Positions 6,585-13,279 of a stretch of 14,099 nucleotides of DNA are shown here, piece by piece; positions within the stretch are counted from its first letter, which is position 1; every line of letters starts with the position of its first letter. Under the pieces are notes generated by a model. It was given only the letters and a program-made list of their open reading frames with translations, made no database searches and was not told where the DNA came from. Where the stretch lies: NCBI GenBank assembly GCA_030044325.1, contig JASHWA010000501.1, positions 1 through 14,099 of the forward strand. The letters are read 5' to 3'. Both the position numbers and the translations under genes were made by a program. The DNA is from Bryobacteraceae bacterium. Lineage in GTDB: Bacteria > Acidobacteriota > Terriglobia > Bryobacterales > Bryobacteraceae.

Positions 6585-9043
6585 CGTGATTGCTCCAGTT
6601 CTTCGAGCCAGCTTCGAGAACTCTGCTGGCGCTTCTGTCTTCCGCTGCCCGGCTCGCCTTGCGATCCGCCGCGATTCGAAAATCCCTGGCCGCCCGCCTG
6701 CCGCTCATCGCGCAGATTCATCTGCGCTCCGCTCGCGACGCGCGGCACGAACGTTTCCGCGTGGTAGCCCGCGCGTTCGAGCGAACTCGTCAACGACGCC
6801 AAATCCTGCCGCAGCGAGCTCTGCAATTCCACATCCGGCGTTCGCACCGCGACGTGAATTTCGCCTGCGCGCTCGGTCACGTGCAGATCCACGCTCTGCG
6901 CTTCCGGCCCGGCGATGCGGACCGCGATCTGCTGGACCGCGCTCGCCGGCAGTTTCGGCGCGTCGGCGGCCGGCTGCGTTTCCGCCGATCGAATCGTCTC
7001 CGTCACGGAAACGGCTTCCGCCGGCTTGCCCATCCCCGCATCGTGGTCCGTCTGAGGTGCGTCGGGCGCGATCGCCGCGATGGTGCGCGAAAGATCCGCA
7101 ATATTTGCCGAATCGGGCGAGCTCGCCGTCTCCGCGTCGCGCTCGATCGGATATGTCGCCTTGTCATTCGCCGCGAGAGCGGCCGCTTGCAAAACAGGTT
7201 GCTCCGGATCGGGTTTTGGCTGGCTCGCCCCCGCGGGTGTGGTAATCTGAGCCGAAAATGCGAGCGGCGCCGGAGCCGTCGTATTTTCACCAACCGGTTC
7301 GACCGTGATGGTCCCGCCGGCGCTCCAGTTCCGCAATTCCGAGTCGCTCTCAATGTCGGCTTCCACCGGGATCGCCGTCGTCGCAATGCTTGTTGTCGCA
7401 ATGGTTGTGGTGGCATCGCTTGTTATTGCAACGCTCGTTGTCATCTCCGCCGCTGGCGCGGCCGGATCGGATGGGGCCTTCGAGGTCGCGGACCGCGCTT
7501 CCCGATTCGGCTTCGCTTCAAACTCTGTTTTCGGCTTGGCGATTTCAGTCGTGTTGACTTCAGGAACGAATTGTTGGTCCTCCACCGGCATCCCGATCGA
7601 GACCGGCTGAGGGGAAGCCGGTGCAACCTGAACGCTCGCATTCTTTGAAGGTGCAGGCGCTGCGAAAGCCATTGTGCGCGACCACGAGACCGGTTCGCTG
7701 ACCTCCGCCGGCGGCTCGCTCGACTCGGTTTCACGCGGTATTTCCGACGCTTCGGGCGGCACCGCCGTTCGCGTCTTCAAAACGGGCGCGACTGACTGCC
7801 GGGGACTCGCGGCCATGCGCTGTGTCGCGCGCTGGACCGTCGCGCTCAGTGGTGGTTTTGTGCAGGCCGGAAGAATTGCGCTTTTGCTCCCCGCTTCAGG
7901 CGAGTCCGGCGCGGTCGAAATGACTCTGACCGCTTTCGAACCCGTTTGCATCTCCGCTTCGAAGCCGGGGGTCAACACAGTAGCGGTCTGCACCGACGAT
8001 GAATCCGCCGTCTCCGCCGTGCCCGATGATGATTGCGCAGCAGGCATCGGTCCCGCGGCCGCAGGACTCGGCGCCTGCGCAGCGATTTCCGGCTGGGACT
8101 CCGGCTCGGACTCCTCTGCGTCAATAGCTCGCGTCGCCGGCCGCGGTCGATTTGGAACAGGATCCGTTGCCGCCGCGACCGCACTCGAAACCCGCGCGGC
8201 GCGAACCTGATCGTTCTCCGGCGCGACAGCCGGCCGGGTAACGGGCCGCGACCGAGCCGGCGAACTCGGAAGCGTCTTCGATGGCGGTGCGATTTGAACT
8301 GGATCGCTCTCCGGTGCGGCCGGCGCCCTGGAACCCTGCGCATTGGCCGCCGATCGAACCGGCGCATTTTGCGGCGCACCCGGGATCTCCGCGGCCTGCA
8401 CCTGATCGTTCTCCGGCGCGGCAGGCGGCTCAGTAACGGGCAGTGGCCGAACCGGCGAACCCGACAGGGTCTTCGATGACGGTGTGATTTGAATGGGATC
8501 GCTCTCCGTTGCCGCCGGCGCCTTCGAAGCCTGCACGCCGGCCGGCGATCGAAGCGGCGCATTCTGCGGCGCACCCGGGGTCTGATCCTGATCGCGCGCG
8601 ACCGGCGGCTGTGTAACCAGCGGCGGCCGGGGCCCGTCCGACGGCGGCGCGGTCTCAACCGGATCGGTCTCCGTTGTCCCCATCGTGTGCGAGACCCGCG
8701 CGCCAAGCAGCGATCGAATCAGCGTATTCGCAGGCGCGCCCGGAGCCTGGTCGCTTTCCGGCGCCACTGGCGTTTGCGCCGGCGTCTTCAGAGCGGGATC
8801 CGACGGCTGCACCCCCAGCATCGAACGGATCATCGCATCCGCGACCTGTTTCGAGCTGGCGCTCGTCTGAGGCGCCGTCATTGCAATTCTTGTTGCGATC
8901 GTTGCCGGCTCTTTCTCCGTCTCGGTGGGGTCGAGCGCGGCGAACAATTTCAAAAATGTCGAGCTGAGCGTCGAAGTTGCCGGCGCCACCGCGGGCCATG
9001 TCCCTAATGCATCCATGCCCGCCGCCGCCGCAATCGCGTTCAC
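6581..9043 (-). CDS. fliK: Flagellar hook-length control protein FliK
   Basis: A long protein (820 residues from GTG 9043) that is very rich in Pro, Ala, Ser and Thr. Only the C-terminal region, about residues 701-769, is recognisable: AVQQIAVRIAGPEAQSVDLH, then GEIHVAVRTPDVELQSSLRQ, then LASLTSSLERAGYHAETFV. This is the Flg_hook (FliK C-terminal) domain that contacts FlhB to switch export specificity. The remainder is a disordered ruler with degenerate internal repeats (residues about 72-290) and a TxxAT micro-repeat. The final 50 residues are a Gly/Gln/Arg-rich tail. The start is uncertain: GTG 9043 has no Shine-Dalgarno sequence, and ATG 9016 (residue 10) is a good alternative. Position ahead of flgD-flgE supports the call. 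It is first in the leftward block. Confidence 0.9.
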   Translation of the reverse strand: MNAIAAAAGMDALGTWPAVAPATSTLSSTFLKLFAALDPTETEKEPATIATRIAMTAPQTSASSKQVADAMIRSMLGVQPSDPALKTPAQTPVAPESDQAPGAPANTLIRSLLGARVSHTMGTTETDPVETAPPSDGPRPPLVTQPPVARDQDQTPGAPQNAPLRSPAGVQASKAPAATESDPIQITPSSKTLSGSPVRPLPVTEPPAAPENDQVQAAEIPGAPQNAPVRSAANAQGSRAPAAPESDPVQIAPPSKTLPSSPARSRPVTRPAVAPENDQVRAARVSSAVAAATDPVPNRPRPATRAIDAEESEPESQPEIAAQAPSPAAAGPMPAAQSSSGTAETADSSSVQTATVLTPGFEAEMQTGSKAVRVISTAPDSPEAGSKSAILPACTKPPLSATVQRATQRMAASPRQSVAPVLKTRTAVPPEASEIPRETESSEPPAEVSEPVSWSRTMAFAAPAPSKNASVQVAPASPQPVSIGMPVEDQQFVPEVNTTEIAKPKTEFEAKPNREARSATSKAPSDPAAPAAEMTTSVAITSDATTTIATTSIATTAIPVEADIESDSELRNWSAGGTITVEPVGENTTAPAPLAFSAQITTPAGASQPKPDPEQPVLQAAALAANDKATYPIERDAETASSPDSANIADLSRTIAAIAPDAPQTDHDAGMGKPAEAVSVTETIRSAETQPAADAPKLPASAVQQIAVRIAGPEAQSVDLHVTERAGEIHVAVRTPDVELQSSLRQDLASLTSSLERAGYHAETFVPRVASGAQMNLRDERQAGGQGFSNRGGSQGEPGSGRQKRQQSSRSWLEELEQSR
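7380..7439. repeat. Four tandem 15-bp units inside fliK
   Basis: Four adjacent 15-base units can be laid out as GTCGCAATGCTTGTT, GTCGCAATGGTTGTG, GTGGCATCGCTTGTT and ATTGCAACGCTCGTT. On the coding strand they give a five-residue rhythm rich in Thr, Ala and Ile (around residues 535-555 of FliK). The period is a multiple of three, so copy-number change would alter ruler length without a frameshift. Confidence 0.7.
8174..8830. repeat. Degenerate 37-65 residue repeats in the N-terminal half of fliK
   Basis: On the coding strand a block recurs about four times, with anchors at residues 73, 110, 165 and 230. Each anchor is an (I/L/V)RS motif (IRSMLGVQ, IRSLLGAR, LRSPAGVQ, VRSAANAQ). Three are followed at some distance by E(S/T)DP(V/I)(Q/E), Pro-rich SKTL-like sequence and APENDQ-like sequence. 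Unit length varies (37, 55, 65 residues), so the copies have diverged by indels. This looks like duplication growth of the ruler region. Confidence 0.7.
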
Positions 9044-9055
9044 GCGGCGATCAAG

Positions 9056-9072
9056 TGCAGTTCGGTGCCCAA
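9056..9072 (-). promoter_or_regulatory. Weak sigma-54-like element facing fliK
   Basis: On the minus strand TTGGGCACCGAACTGCA has the obligate GG and GC pairs ten bases apart, as in -24/-12 promoters, but the intervening CAC is displaced by one base. Transcription would start near 9045, which fits the alternative FliK start ATG 9016 better than GTG 9043. Such matches arise easily by chance. Confidence 0.2.
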
Positions 9073-9129
9073 TCGGAAAGTCAAGATGTATTAAGGATGT
9101 TGTTGCGCTCGCGCTCGATGTGGGCTCGC

Positions 9130-9163
9130 TTCAAAATGGAACGCGATTCAAAACGGAACGTGC
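9130..9163. repeat. Tandem 17-bp direct repeat, possible operator
   Basis: TTCAAAATGGAACGCGA (9130-9146) is followed directly by TTCAAAACGGAACGTGC (9147-9163); 14 of 17 bases match. A third, inverted partial copy, GGAAACTTGGAACG, can be read on the minus strand at about 9188-9201. Two copies 17 bases apart, roughly 1.6 helical turns, in the middle of a divergent promoter region suggest a protein-binding site. No known regulator motif was recognised. Confidence 0.5.
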
Positions 9164-9211
9164 CGTCTCTACTCTGCTCTTCGTATCGTTCCAAGTTTCC
9201 CGATGTTTAGA

Positions 9212-9228
9212 ACGGTGTCCAAATTGCT
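9212..9228 (+). promoter_or_regulatory. Weak sigma-54-like element facing flgF
   Basis: ACGGTGTCCAAATTGCT has GG-N10-GC spacing and a good TTGCT -12 box, but its -24 box is poor. The predicted transcript start would be only about six bases from ATG 9245, too short for a normal leader, so this is a low-confidence suggestion. Confidence 0.15.
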
Positions 9229-9244
9229 CTCTCCGAGCGCGGTA

Positions 9245-9940
9245 ATGGATTCGCTCCTCATCTCGGCTGCCGGCGGAATGAAGACGCGCATGGACTCGCT
9301 TGACATGCTCGCCAACAACATCGCCAATGCGGGAACGGCGGGTTTCAAATCGGATCAGGAATTTTACAACCTCTACAACGAGCAGCTCCCCGTCATAGAG
9401 ACGCAGTGGACCGATTTTTCGCAGGGCTCGCTGGTCCAAACCGGCAATCCGTTGAATCTGGCGTTGTCCGGAAAAGGAATGTTCGCGCTGAATTCGCCCA
9501 ACGGAACCGTCTACACGCGCGACGGCGAATTTCGCATTTCCAAAAACAGCCAGCTCGAAACCGCCGACGGATACACGCTGCGCAACACGCTCGATAACGG
9601 CAATCCGATCAACGTCGATCCCACGCAAGCCATTGATATCGCCAAAGACGGAACGGTCCAGCAGGGCGGGCAGACGGTCGGCCAGATCGAAATCGCGCAA
9701 TCCGCTCCGATGACGCTGTCCAAGCTCGGCAACAGCTATTTCATCAGCTCCACGGCCACCACGCCCGCGCAGGCGACCGATGTTTTGCAGGGACAGCTGG
9801 AGCAGTCGAACGTTCCGACCTCGGAGTCCGCGGTAAAACTGGTCGGCATCATGCGCCAGTTCGAAATGCTTCAAAAAGCCATCTCGGTCGACACCGATAT
9901 GAACAAGCGCGCCCTCGAAGAGGTCGCCAAGGTGGCCTGA
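9245..9940 (+). CDS. flgF: Flagellar proximal rod protein FlgF
   Basis: A 231-residue axial protein of the FlgE/F/G family. The N-terminus reads MDSLLISAAGGMKTRMDSLD then MLANNIANAGTAGFKSDQEF, the D0 rod signature. The middle has GSLVQTGNPLNLALSGKGMF and YTRDGEFRISKNSQLETADG. The C-terminus has LEQSNVPTSESAVKLVGIMR and QFEMLQKAISVDTDMNK. The start at ATG 9245 was preferred over the open frame from 9203 because family members begin with M-D-x-L directly before this helix. The short length, SGKGMF wording and position just before flgG favour FlgF over FlgG. It is exported to form the proximal rod in the periplasm. It opens the rightward block and is followed by flgG after 12 bases. Confidence 0.92.
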   Translation: MDSLLISAAGGMKTRMDSLDMLANNIANAGTAGFKSDQEFYNLYNEQLPVIETQWTDFSQGSLVQTGNPLNLALSGKGMFALNSPNGTVYTRDGEFRISKNSQLETADGYTLRNTLDNGNPINVDPTQAIDIAKDGTVQQGGQTVGQIEIAQSAPMTLSKLGNSYFISSTATTPAQATDVLQGQLEQSNVPTSESAVKLVGIMRQFEMLQKAISVDTDMNKRALEEVAKVA

Positions 9941-9952
9941 CGAAAGGAACTT

Positions 9953-10744
9953 ATGATCAGAGCACTCTACAGCGCCGGCAGCGGAATGACCGCGCAGCAG
10001 ACGAGCATCGACAACATCGCCAATAACCTGGCGAACGCAAGCACCACCGGCTTCAAAGCCCGCCGTCCTCAATTTCAGGATTTGCTATATCAGAACCTTC
10101 TCCAGCCGGGCGCGGCCGCGGGATCGCAAACCATCGTTCCCAGCGGACTCCAACTCGGTCTCGGCACGCGTCCCACCGCCAACACCATCGTTCAAACGCA
10201 GGGAAGCCTCACCGAGACCGACAACACGCTCGACATCGCCATCAACGGCAAAGGATTTTTCCAGGTGCAGCAGCCCGACGGCACCACCGCCTATACGCGC
10301 TCCGGAAATTTTCAACTCAACGCAAACGGCATTATCGTGGACGCCAATGGCAATCCGCTGATCCCCCAGATCACCATTCCGGCGCAGGCCCTGACTGTGA
10401 CCATCGCCACCGACGGGACGGTCAGCTACACGCAGCCGGGCCAAACTGCGGCGACCATCGCGGGCCAGATTCAGCTCGCCAATTTTCAGAATCCCGGCGG
10501 ATTGAACAGCGTCGGCAACGGACTTTTTACGCCCACCGACGCGAGCGGCCAGCCGATCACCGGCGTTCCCGGCGGCTCCGACGGACTGGGCACATTGCAG
10601 CAAGGGTATCTCGAATCTTCCAACGTCAGCATCGTTGAAGAGTTCGTCAACATGATCATCGCCCAGCGCGGCTATGAGGCCAATACCAAAGTGGTTAAAG
10701 CCGCCGACGAAATGTATCAGCAAGTCAACAACGTGACGCAATGA
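9953..10744 (+). CDS. flgG: Flagellar distal rod protein FlgG
   Basis: A 263-residue protein, the usual FlgG length. The start MIRALYSAGSGMTAQQTSID with the following NIANNLANASTTGFKARR is the textbook FlgG opening. The body has LQLGLGTRPTANTIVQTQGS, LDIAINGKGFFQVQQPDGTT and YTRSGNFQLNANGIIVDANG. The end has LQQGYLESSNVSIVEEFVNM and IIAQRGYEANTKVVKAADEM. FlgG forms the distal rod, a rigid shaft that passes through the P- and L-rings. AAGGAA lies five bases before the ATG. The TGA stop overlaps the flgA start as ATGA, implying coupled translation. Confidence 0.97.
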   Translation: MIRALYSAGSGMTAQQTSIDNIANNLANASTTGFKARRPQFQDLLYQNLLQPGAAAGSQTIVPSGLQLGLGTRPTANTIVQTQGSLTETDNTLDIAINGKGFFQVQQPDGTTAYTRSGNFQLNANGIIVDANGNPLIPQITIPAQALTVTIATDGTVSYTQPGQTAATIAGQIQLANFQNPGGLNSVGNGLFTPTDASGQPITGVPGGSDGLGTLQQGYLESSNVSIVEEFVNMIIAQRGYEANTKVVKAADEMYQQVNNVTQ

Positions 10745-11022
10745 TTTTCGCCATCGCAGTCACGCTCGGATGCCACGCTGTCGCGGGCGACCAGATCACG
10801 GGCAAGGACCTCGCCGCGGCCAGCGCTGTCTTCTCCTCGATCGCTCCCGAGGCCGCGATCGGTGCGGCGCCCATCGCCGGCGTGCGGCGCATTCTCCATC
10901 CCGAAGAATTACTGCGCATGGCGCGCGCGAATCACATCGAAATTTCATCGCCCATGCCGGAAGTTTGTTTCGAGCGAGCAACCCATCCTCTCACCGCCGA
11001 GCTTCTGCTGCCCGTGCTTTGA
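10741..11022 (+). CDS. flgA: FlgA N-terminal piece (up to the in-frame TGA)
   Basis: This is the 93-residue product if translation stops at TGA 11020-11022. Residues 1-16 (MIFAIAVTLGCHAVAG) form a short signal peptide, so the piece would be exported. The rest (AAASAVFSSIAPEAAIGAAP, then VRRILHPEELLRMARANHIE) fits the variable N-domain of FlgA that precedes the SAF region. There is no clear Shine-Dalgarno sequence; the ATGA overlap with flgG suggests coupled re-initiation. Alone it would lack the C-terminal FlgA domain and is unlikely to work. Confidence 0.6.
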   Translation: MIFAIAVTLGCHAVAGDQITGKDLAAASAVFSSIAPEAAIGAAPIAGVRRILHPEELLRMARANHIEISSPMPEVCFERATHPLTAELLLPVL

Positions 11023-11046
11023 AAGGCGCTCGCTCTAGATAGCGCC
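11020..11046 (+). other. In-frame TGA in flgA followed by a perfect 6-bp stem
   Basis: TGA at 11020-11022 is followed two bases later by GGCGCT (11025-11030), a ten-base loop, and the exact complement AGCGCC (11041-11046). Structures just 3' of UGA can promote readthrough in some systems. The distance from UGA to the apical loop is too short for a typical bacterial SECIS element. The stem may be coincidental in a GC-rich gene. Confidence 0.6.
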
Positions 11047-11079
11047 AAAATCGAACTTGACGATTTCTGCCGCCTTCCC

Positions 11080-11586
11080 GTGCCGGATGGGGACCTCGAA
11101 TTCACCCGCTCCGGCCTCAGCGCAACCGGCTATTGGCGGGGCCGCGCCGCGTATTCGGACCATCGCAGCATGCCGATCTGGGCAAAGGTGCGCGTCACTA
11201 CCGAACAAACCTGGGTCGAAGCCGCGGCTCCCATTGCGTCGTCGCAGCCTATAGCGATGGATCAACTCAAACTGCGAACCGGCCCCCGATTTCCCTTCGG
11301 ACCCGCGCCGATCGCTTCGATGGAAGCCGCCGCCGGCAAGAAAACATCCCGGACGATCCGGCCGGGCGAGCCGATTTTTTCGACCATGCTGATCTCCCCG
11401 CACGATATCGAGCGCGGCGACAAGGTCGCCGTGGAAGTGACCGCGGGCGAAGCGGTCATTTCTTTCGAAGCTGTCGCCGAAACCTCCGGTCACGCCGGCG
11501 AGACGGTCCTGCTGCGCAACCCCGAAAACGGCCGCTATTTCCAGGCTCGCATCGAATCCAAAGGAAAGGCTTCCATTCACAAATGA
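11080..11586 (+). CDS. flgA: FlgA C-terminal piece with SAF / FlgA-C domain
   Basis: This is the open frame downstream of the internal TGA, counted from an in-frame GTG at 11080 that has no Shine-Dalgarno sequence; it is probably not an independent gene. It carries the diagnostic FlgA region: VRVTTEQTWVEAAAPIASSQ with DQLKLR, then KTSRTIRPGEPIFSTMLISP, DIERGDKVAVEV and the end motif GETVLLRNPENGRYFQARIE. This is the SAF-type beta-clip and the C-terminal beta-domain that clasp FlgI. Without the N-terminal piece it has no signal peptide and could not reach the periplasm. The last codons overlap the flgH start as ATGA. Confidence 0.85.
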   Translation: MPDGDLEFTRSGLSATGYWRGRAAYSDHRSMPIWAKVRVTTEQTWVEAAAPIASSQPIAMDQLKLRTGPRFPFGPAPIASMEAAAGKKTSRTIRPGEPIFSTMLISPHDIERGDKVAVEVTAGEAVISFEAVAETSGHAGETVLLRNPENGRYFQARIESKGKASIHK

Positions 11587-12194
11587 AATTTCTAGTGGTA
11601 TTTTTGCCGGTTTCCTTATTCGCGCAATCCGCCGTGGTGACCGCTTCGCCCGGCTCGCTGTTTGTTTCCTACGGCAACCTGTCCGATGCCGCGCGCGACC
11701 TGCGCGCATCGCGCATCGACGACGTGCTCACCATCATCGTCGCCGATAATCTTTCCGCTGTCGCTTCCGGTGCTACGCAGTCCTCACGCAAGACTTCGGC
11801 CAATCACCAGATCACGGCCGCCTACGGAGTGCTCAACGCGGCCGCAAGAATCGCCAACCCGTTGAGTCTTTCGGGCGACCAGGAACTGAACGGAAGCGGC
11901 CAGACCTCGCGCAACATGACTTTGAGCACCACGCTCAGCGTGCGGGTAGTCGATATCACCGCAAACGGAACGCTGGTAGTCGAAGGCACCAAAGACATCG
12001 GCGTGAATTCGGAAAAGCAGACGATCAAAGTGCGGGGCTTCGTGCGCCCCGCCGACGTGACCACTCTGAATACCGTCTCTTCGCTCCAGGTCGCGGACCT
12101 TCAGTTGCAAGTCAACGGAAAAGGAGTGGTCGGCGACGCCATTCGCCGCCCCAATTTCCTGTATCGATTCCTGCTCGGATTGCTGCCATTCTGA
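11583..12194 (+). CDS. flgH: Flagellar L-ring protein FlgH (no lipobox seen)
   Basis: A 203-residue protein. The core SPGSLFVSYGNLSDAARDLR and the following ASRIDDVLTIIVADNLSAVA match the FlgH pattern GSLF...D.RA..VGD.LTI.I.E...A. Later, LSTTLSVRVVDITANGTLVV then GTKDIGVNSEKQTIKVRGFV RP is the conserved centre, and the tail is FLYRFLLGLLPF. FlgH forms the outer-membrane L-ring around the rod. The start at ATG 11583 overlaps the flgA stop; AAAGGAAAGG lies upstream. The signal peptide (MKFLVVFLPVSLFAQSAVV) lacks the cysteine of the L-A-G-C lipobox present in enterobacterial FlgH, and I see no cysteine in the whole protein, so lipid anchoring seems absent. A longer frame upstream is out of phase with flgA. 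Confidence 0.93.
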   Translation: MKFLVVFLPVSLFAQSAVVTASPGSLFVSYGNLSDAARDLRASRIDDVLTIIVADNLSAVASGATQSSRKTSANHQITAAYGVLNAAARIANPLSLSGDQELNGSGQTSRNMTLSTTLSVRVVDITANGTLVVEGTKDIGVNSEKQTIKVRGFVRPADVTTLNTVSSLQVADLQLQVNGKGVVGDAIRRPNFLYRFLLGLLPF

Positions 12195-13279
12195 TGAAGC
12201 CCGCGATTCTCATCTTCGCTGCCGTAGCCGCGCTCGCCGAGCCTGCGCGGATCAAGGATCTGGTTGCGATCGAAGGCGCGCGCGACAATCAGCTCTTCGG
12301 ATACGGCTTAGTCGTGGGCCTCAAAGGCACCGGCGACACCCAGCTCACTCTGTTTTCGACCCAATCGCTTGCAAATCTCCTCAGCCGCATGGGAGTGATC
12401 ATCAATCCGACGCAGATGCAGGTGCGCGATCTCGCCGCGGTGATGGTCACCGCGACGCTTCCGGCGTTTGCGCAGCCCGGAACCAAGATCGACGTGACCG
12501 CGGCTGCCATCGGCGACGCCAAAAGCCTGCAAGGCGGCGTGCTTCTGCTCACTCCGCTCAAAGCCGCCGACGGACAGGTCTACGCGGCGGCGCAGGGTCC
12601 CGTGGTTACCGGCGGATTCATCGCCGGAGGCGGCGGAAACGCGACCGTGGTGAACCACCCCACCGTCGGCCGAACTCCGGAAGGCGCGATCGTCGAACGC
12701 GCGCCGCCCTCCATCGCCCCCGGAGCGCATTTCAAGCTCCAGCTCCTGCACGCCGATTTCATCACCGCCGCGCGAATCGCCGATGCGCTCAATAAACGCT
12801 ACGCGCAAAAGGACCCCGTCGCGCGCGCAGACAATCCTGCCCTGATCTCGGTCGACGTTCCCGCGTCGTTCGCGTCTCACACGGTCGAATTCGTAGCTGA
12901 TCTCGAAGACCTGACGGTCGAATCAGACCGTCCGGCGAAGGTTATCATCAATGAGCGCACCGGGACGATCGTCGCGGGAAATGGTATTCGCATCTCCCCG
13001 GCGTCCATCATGCACGGCCCGCTGACGGTCGAAATTCGCACTAAGCTGGAGGTTTCTCAACCCGCGCCGCTTTCGCAAGGCCAGACCACCGTGGTTCCCC
13101 AAACCGTGGTCAAAGCCAAAGAGGAGCCGGTGAAAAATATCATACTCGGCAAAGGCGCGACCGTTGAAGAGCTGGTGCGCGCGCTGCAAGCCATCGGTTC
13201 GACCGCGCGCGATGTGATCGCGATTCTTGAGAATCTCCGCGCTGCCGGAGCGCTGGAAGCGGAGATCGAAATCATATGA
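12194..13279 (+). CDS. flgI: Flagellar P-ring protein FlgI
   Basis: A 361-residue protein of standard FlgI length. A signal peptide of about 15 residues (MKPAILIFAAVAALAEP) is followed by the hallmark ARIKDLVAIEGARDNQLFGY and GLVVGLKGTGDTQ. Other family motifs are SLANLLSRMGVIINPTQMQV, LPAFAQPGTKIDVTAAAIGD, SLQGGVLLLTPLKAADGQVY, and near the end ATVEELVRALQAIGSTARDV. It polymerises around the rod in the peptidoglycan layer with help from FlgA. I see no cysteine, whereas enterobacterial FlgI relies on a DsbA-formed disulfide. The start shares one base with the flgH stop (TGATG), and the stop overlaps flgJ as ATGA. Confidence 0.97.
   Translation: MKPAILIFAAVAALAEPARIKDLVAIEGARDNQLFGYGLVVGLKGTGDTQLTLFSTQSLANLLSRMGVIINPTQMQVRDLAAVMVTATLPAFAQPGTKIDVTAAAIGDAKSLQGGVLLLTPLKAADGQVYAAAQGPVVTGGFIAGGGGNATVVNHPTVGRTPEGAIVERAPPSIAPGAHFKLQLLHADFITAARIADALNKRYAQKDPVARADNPALISVDVPASFASHTVEFVADLEDLTVESDRPAKVIINERTGTIVAGNGIRISPASIMHGPLTVEIRTKLEVSQPAPLSQGQTTVVPQTVVKAKEEPVKNIILGKGATVEELVRALQAIGSTARDVIAILENLRAAGALEAEIEII

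Larger units (their letters stand above)
9044..9244. promoter_or_regulatory. Divergent control region between fliK and flgF
   Basis: These 201 bases separate the two divergent flagellar blocks and hold no supportable gene. They must contain the promoters of both operons unless transcription enters from outside. The region is less GC-rich than its surroundings. It contains a 17-bp tandem repeat at 9130-9163 and a further inverted GGAACG-bearing copy at about 9188-9201. Two weak GG-N10-GC sites resembling sigma-54 -24/-12 elements lie at its edges. I see no convincing sigma-28 (TAAA-N15-GCCGATAA) promoter. Assignment as a control region follows from the geometry; the exact promoters are not determined. 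Confidence 0.7.
10741..11586 (+). pseudogene. flgA: flgA (P-ring assembly chaperone) interrupted by one in-frame TGA
   Basis: Reading straight through one frame from ATG 10741 to TGA 11584-11586 gives a protein of about 281 residues of the FlgA family, except that codon 94 (11020-11022) is TGA. There is no frameshift: the frame before and after is the same, and the residues on either side (ELLLPVL, stop, KALALDSAKIELDDFCRLPV) read as one continuous FlgA-like segment. FlgA is a periplasmic chaperone that helps FlgI form the P-ring. Position between flgG and flgH, with ATGA overlaps on both sides, is the normal place. The gene may be a recent nonsense mutant (a C-to-T change of CGA would suffice), a sequencing or assembly error, or read through. 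The FlgA identity is solid; the status is open. Confidence 0.85.

Noticed and set aside
6496..7648. Long plus-strand frames (249 and 352 residues) across fliK
   Set aside because: They are Arg-rich translations of the antisense of Pro/Ala-rich fliK and have no domain or sensible start context.
9044..9244. Sigma-28 promoter
   Set aside because: No TAAA box with a correctly spaced GCCGATAA-like box was found on either strand.
9203..9244. Longer FlgF start at 9203
   Set aside because: It would add 14 residues not seen in FlgF/FlgG proteins, which begin directly with the M-D/I-x-L helix; ATG 9245 fits.
9131..10072. 313-residue minus-strand open frame across flgF
   Set aside because: It lies antisense to flgF and the start of flgG, both of which have full family motifs; no recognisable domain of its own.
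11020..11060. Selenocysteine (UGA/SECIS) reading of the flgA stop
   Set aside because: The stem starts two bases after the UGA and its loop begins only eight bases away, closer than usual for bacterial SECIS. FlgA is not a known selenoprotein, and no catalytic Cys is expected there.
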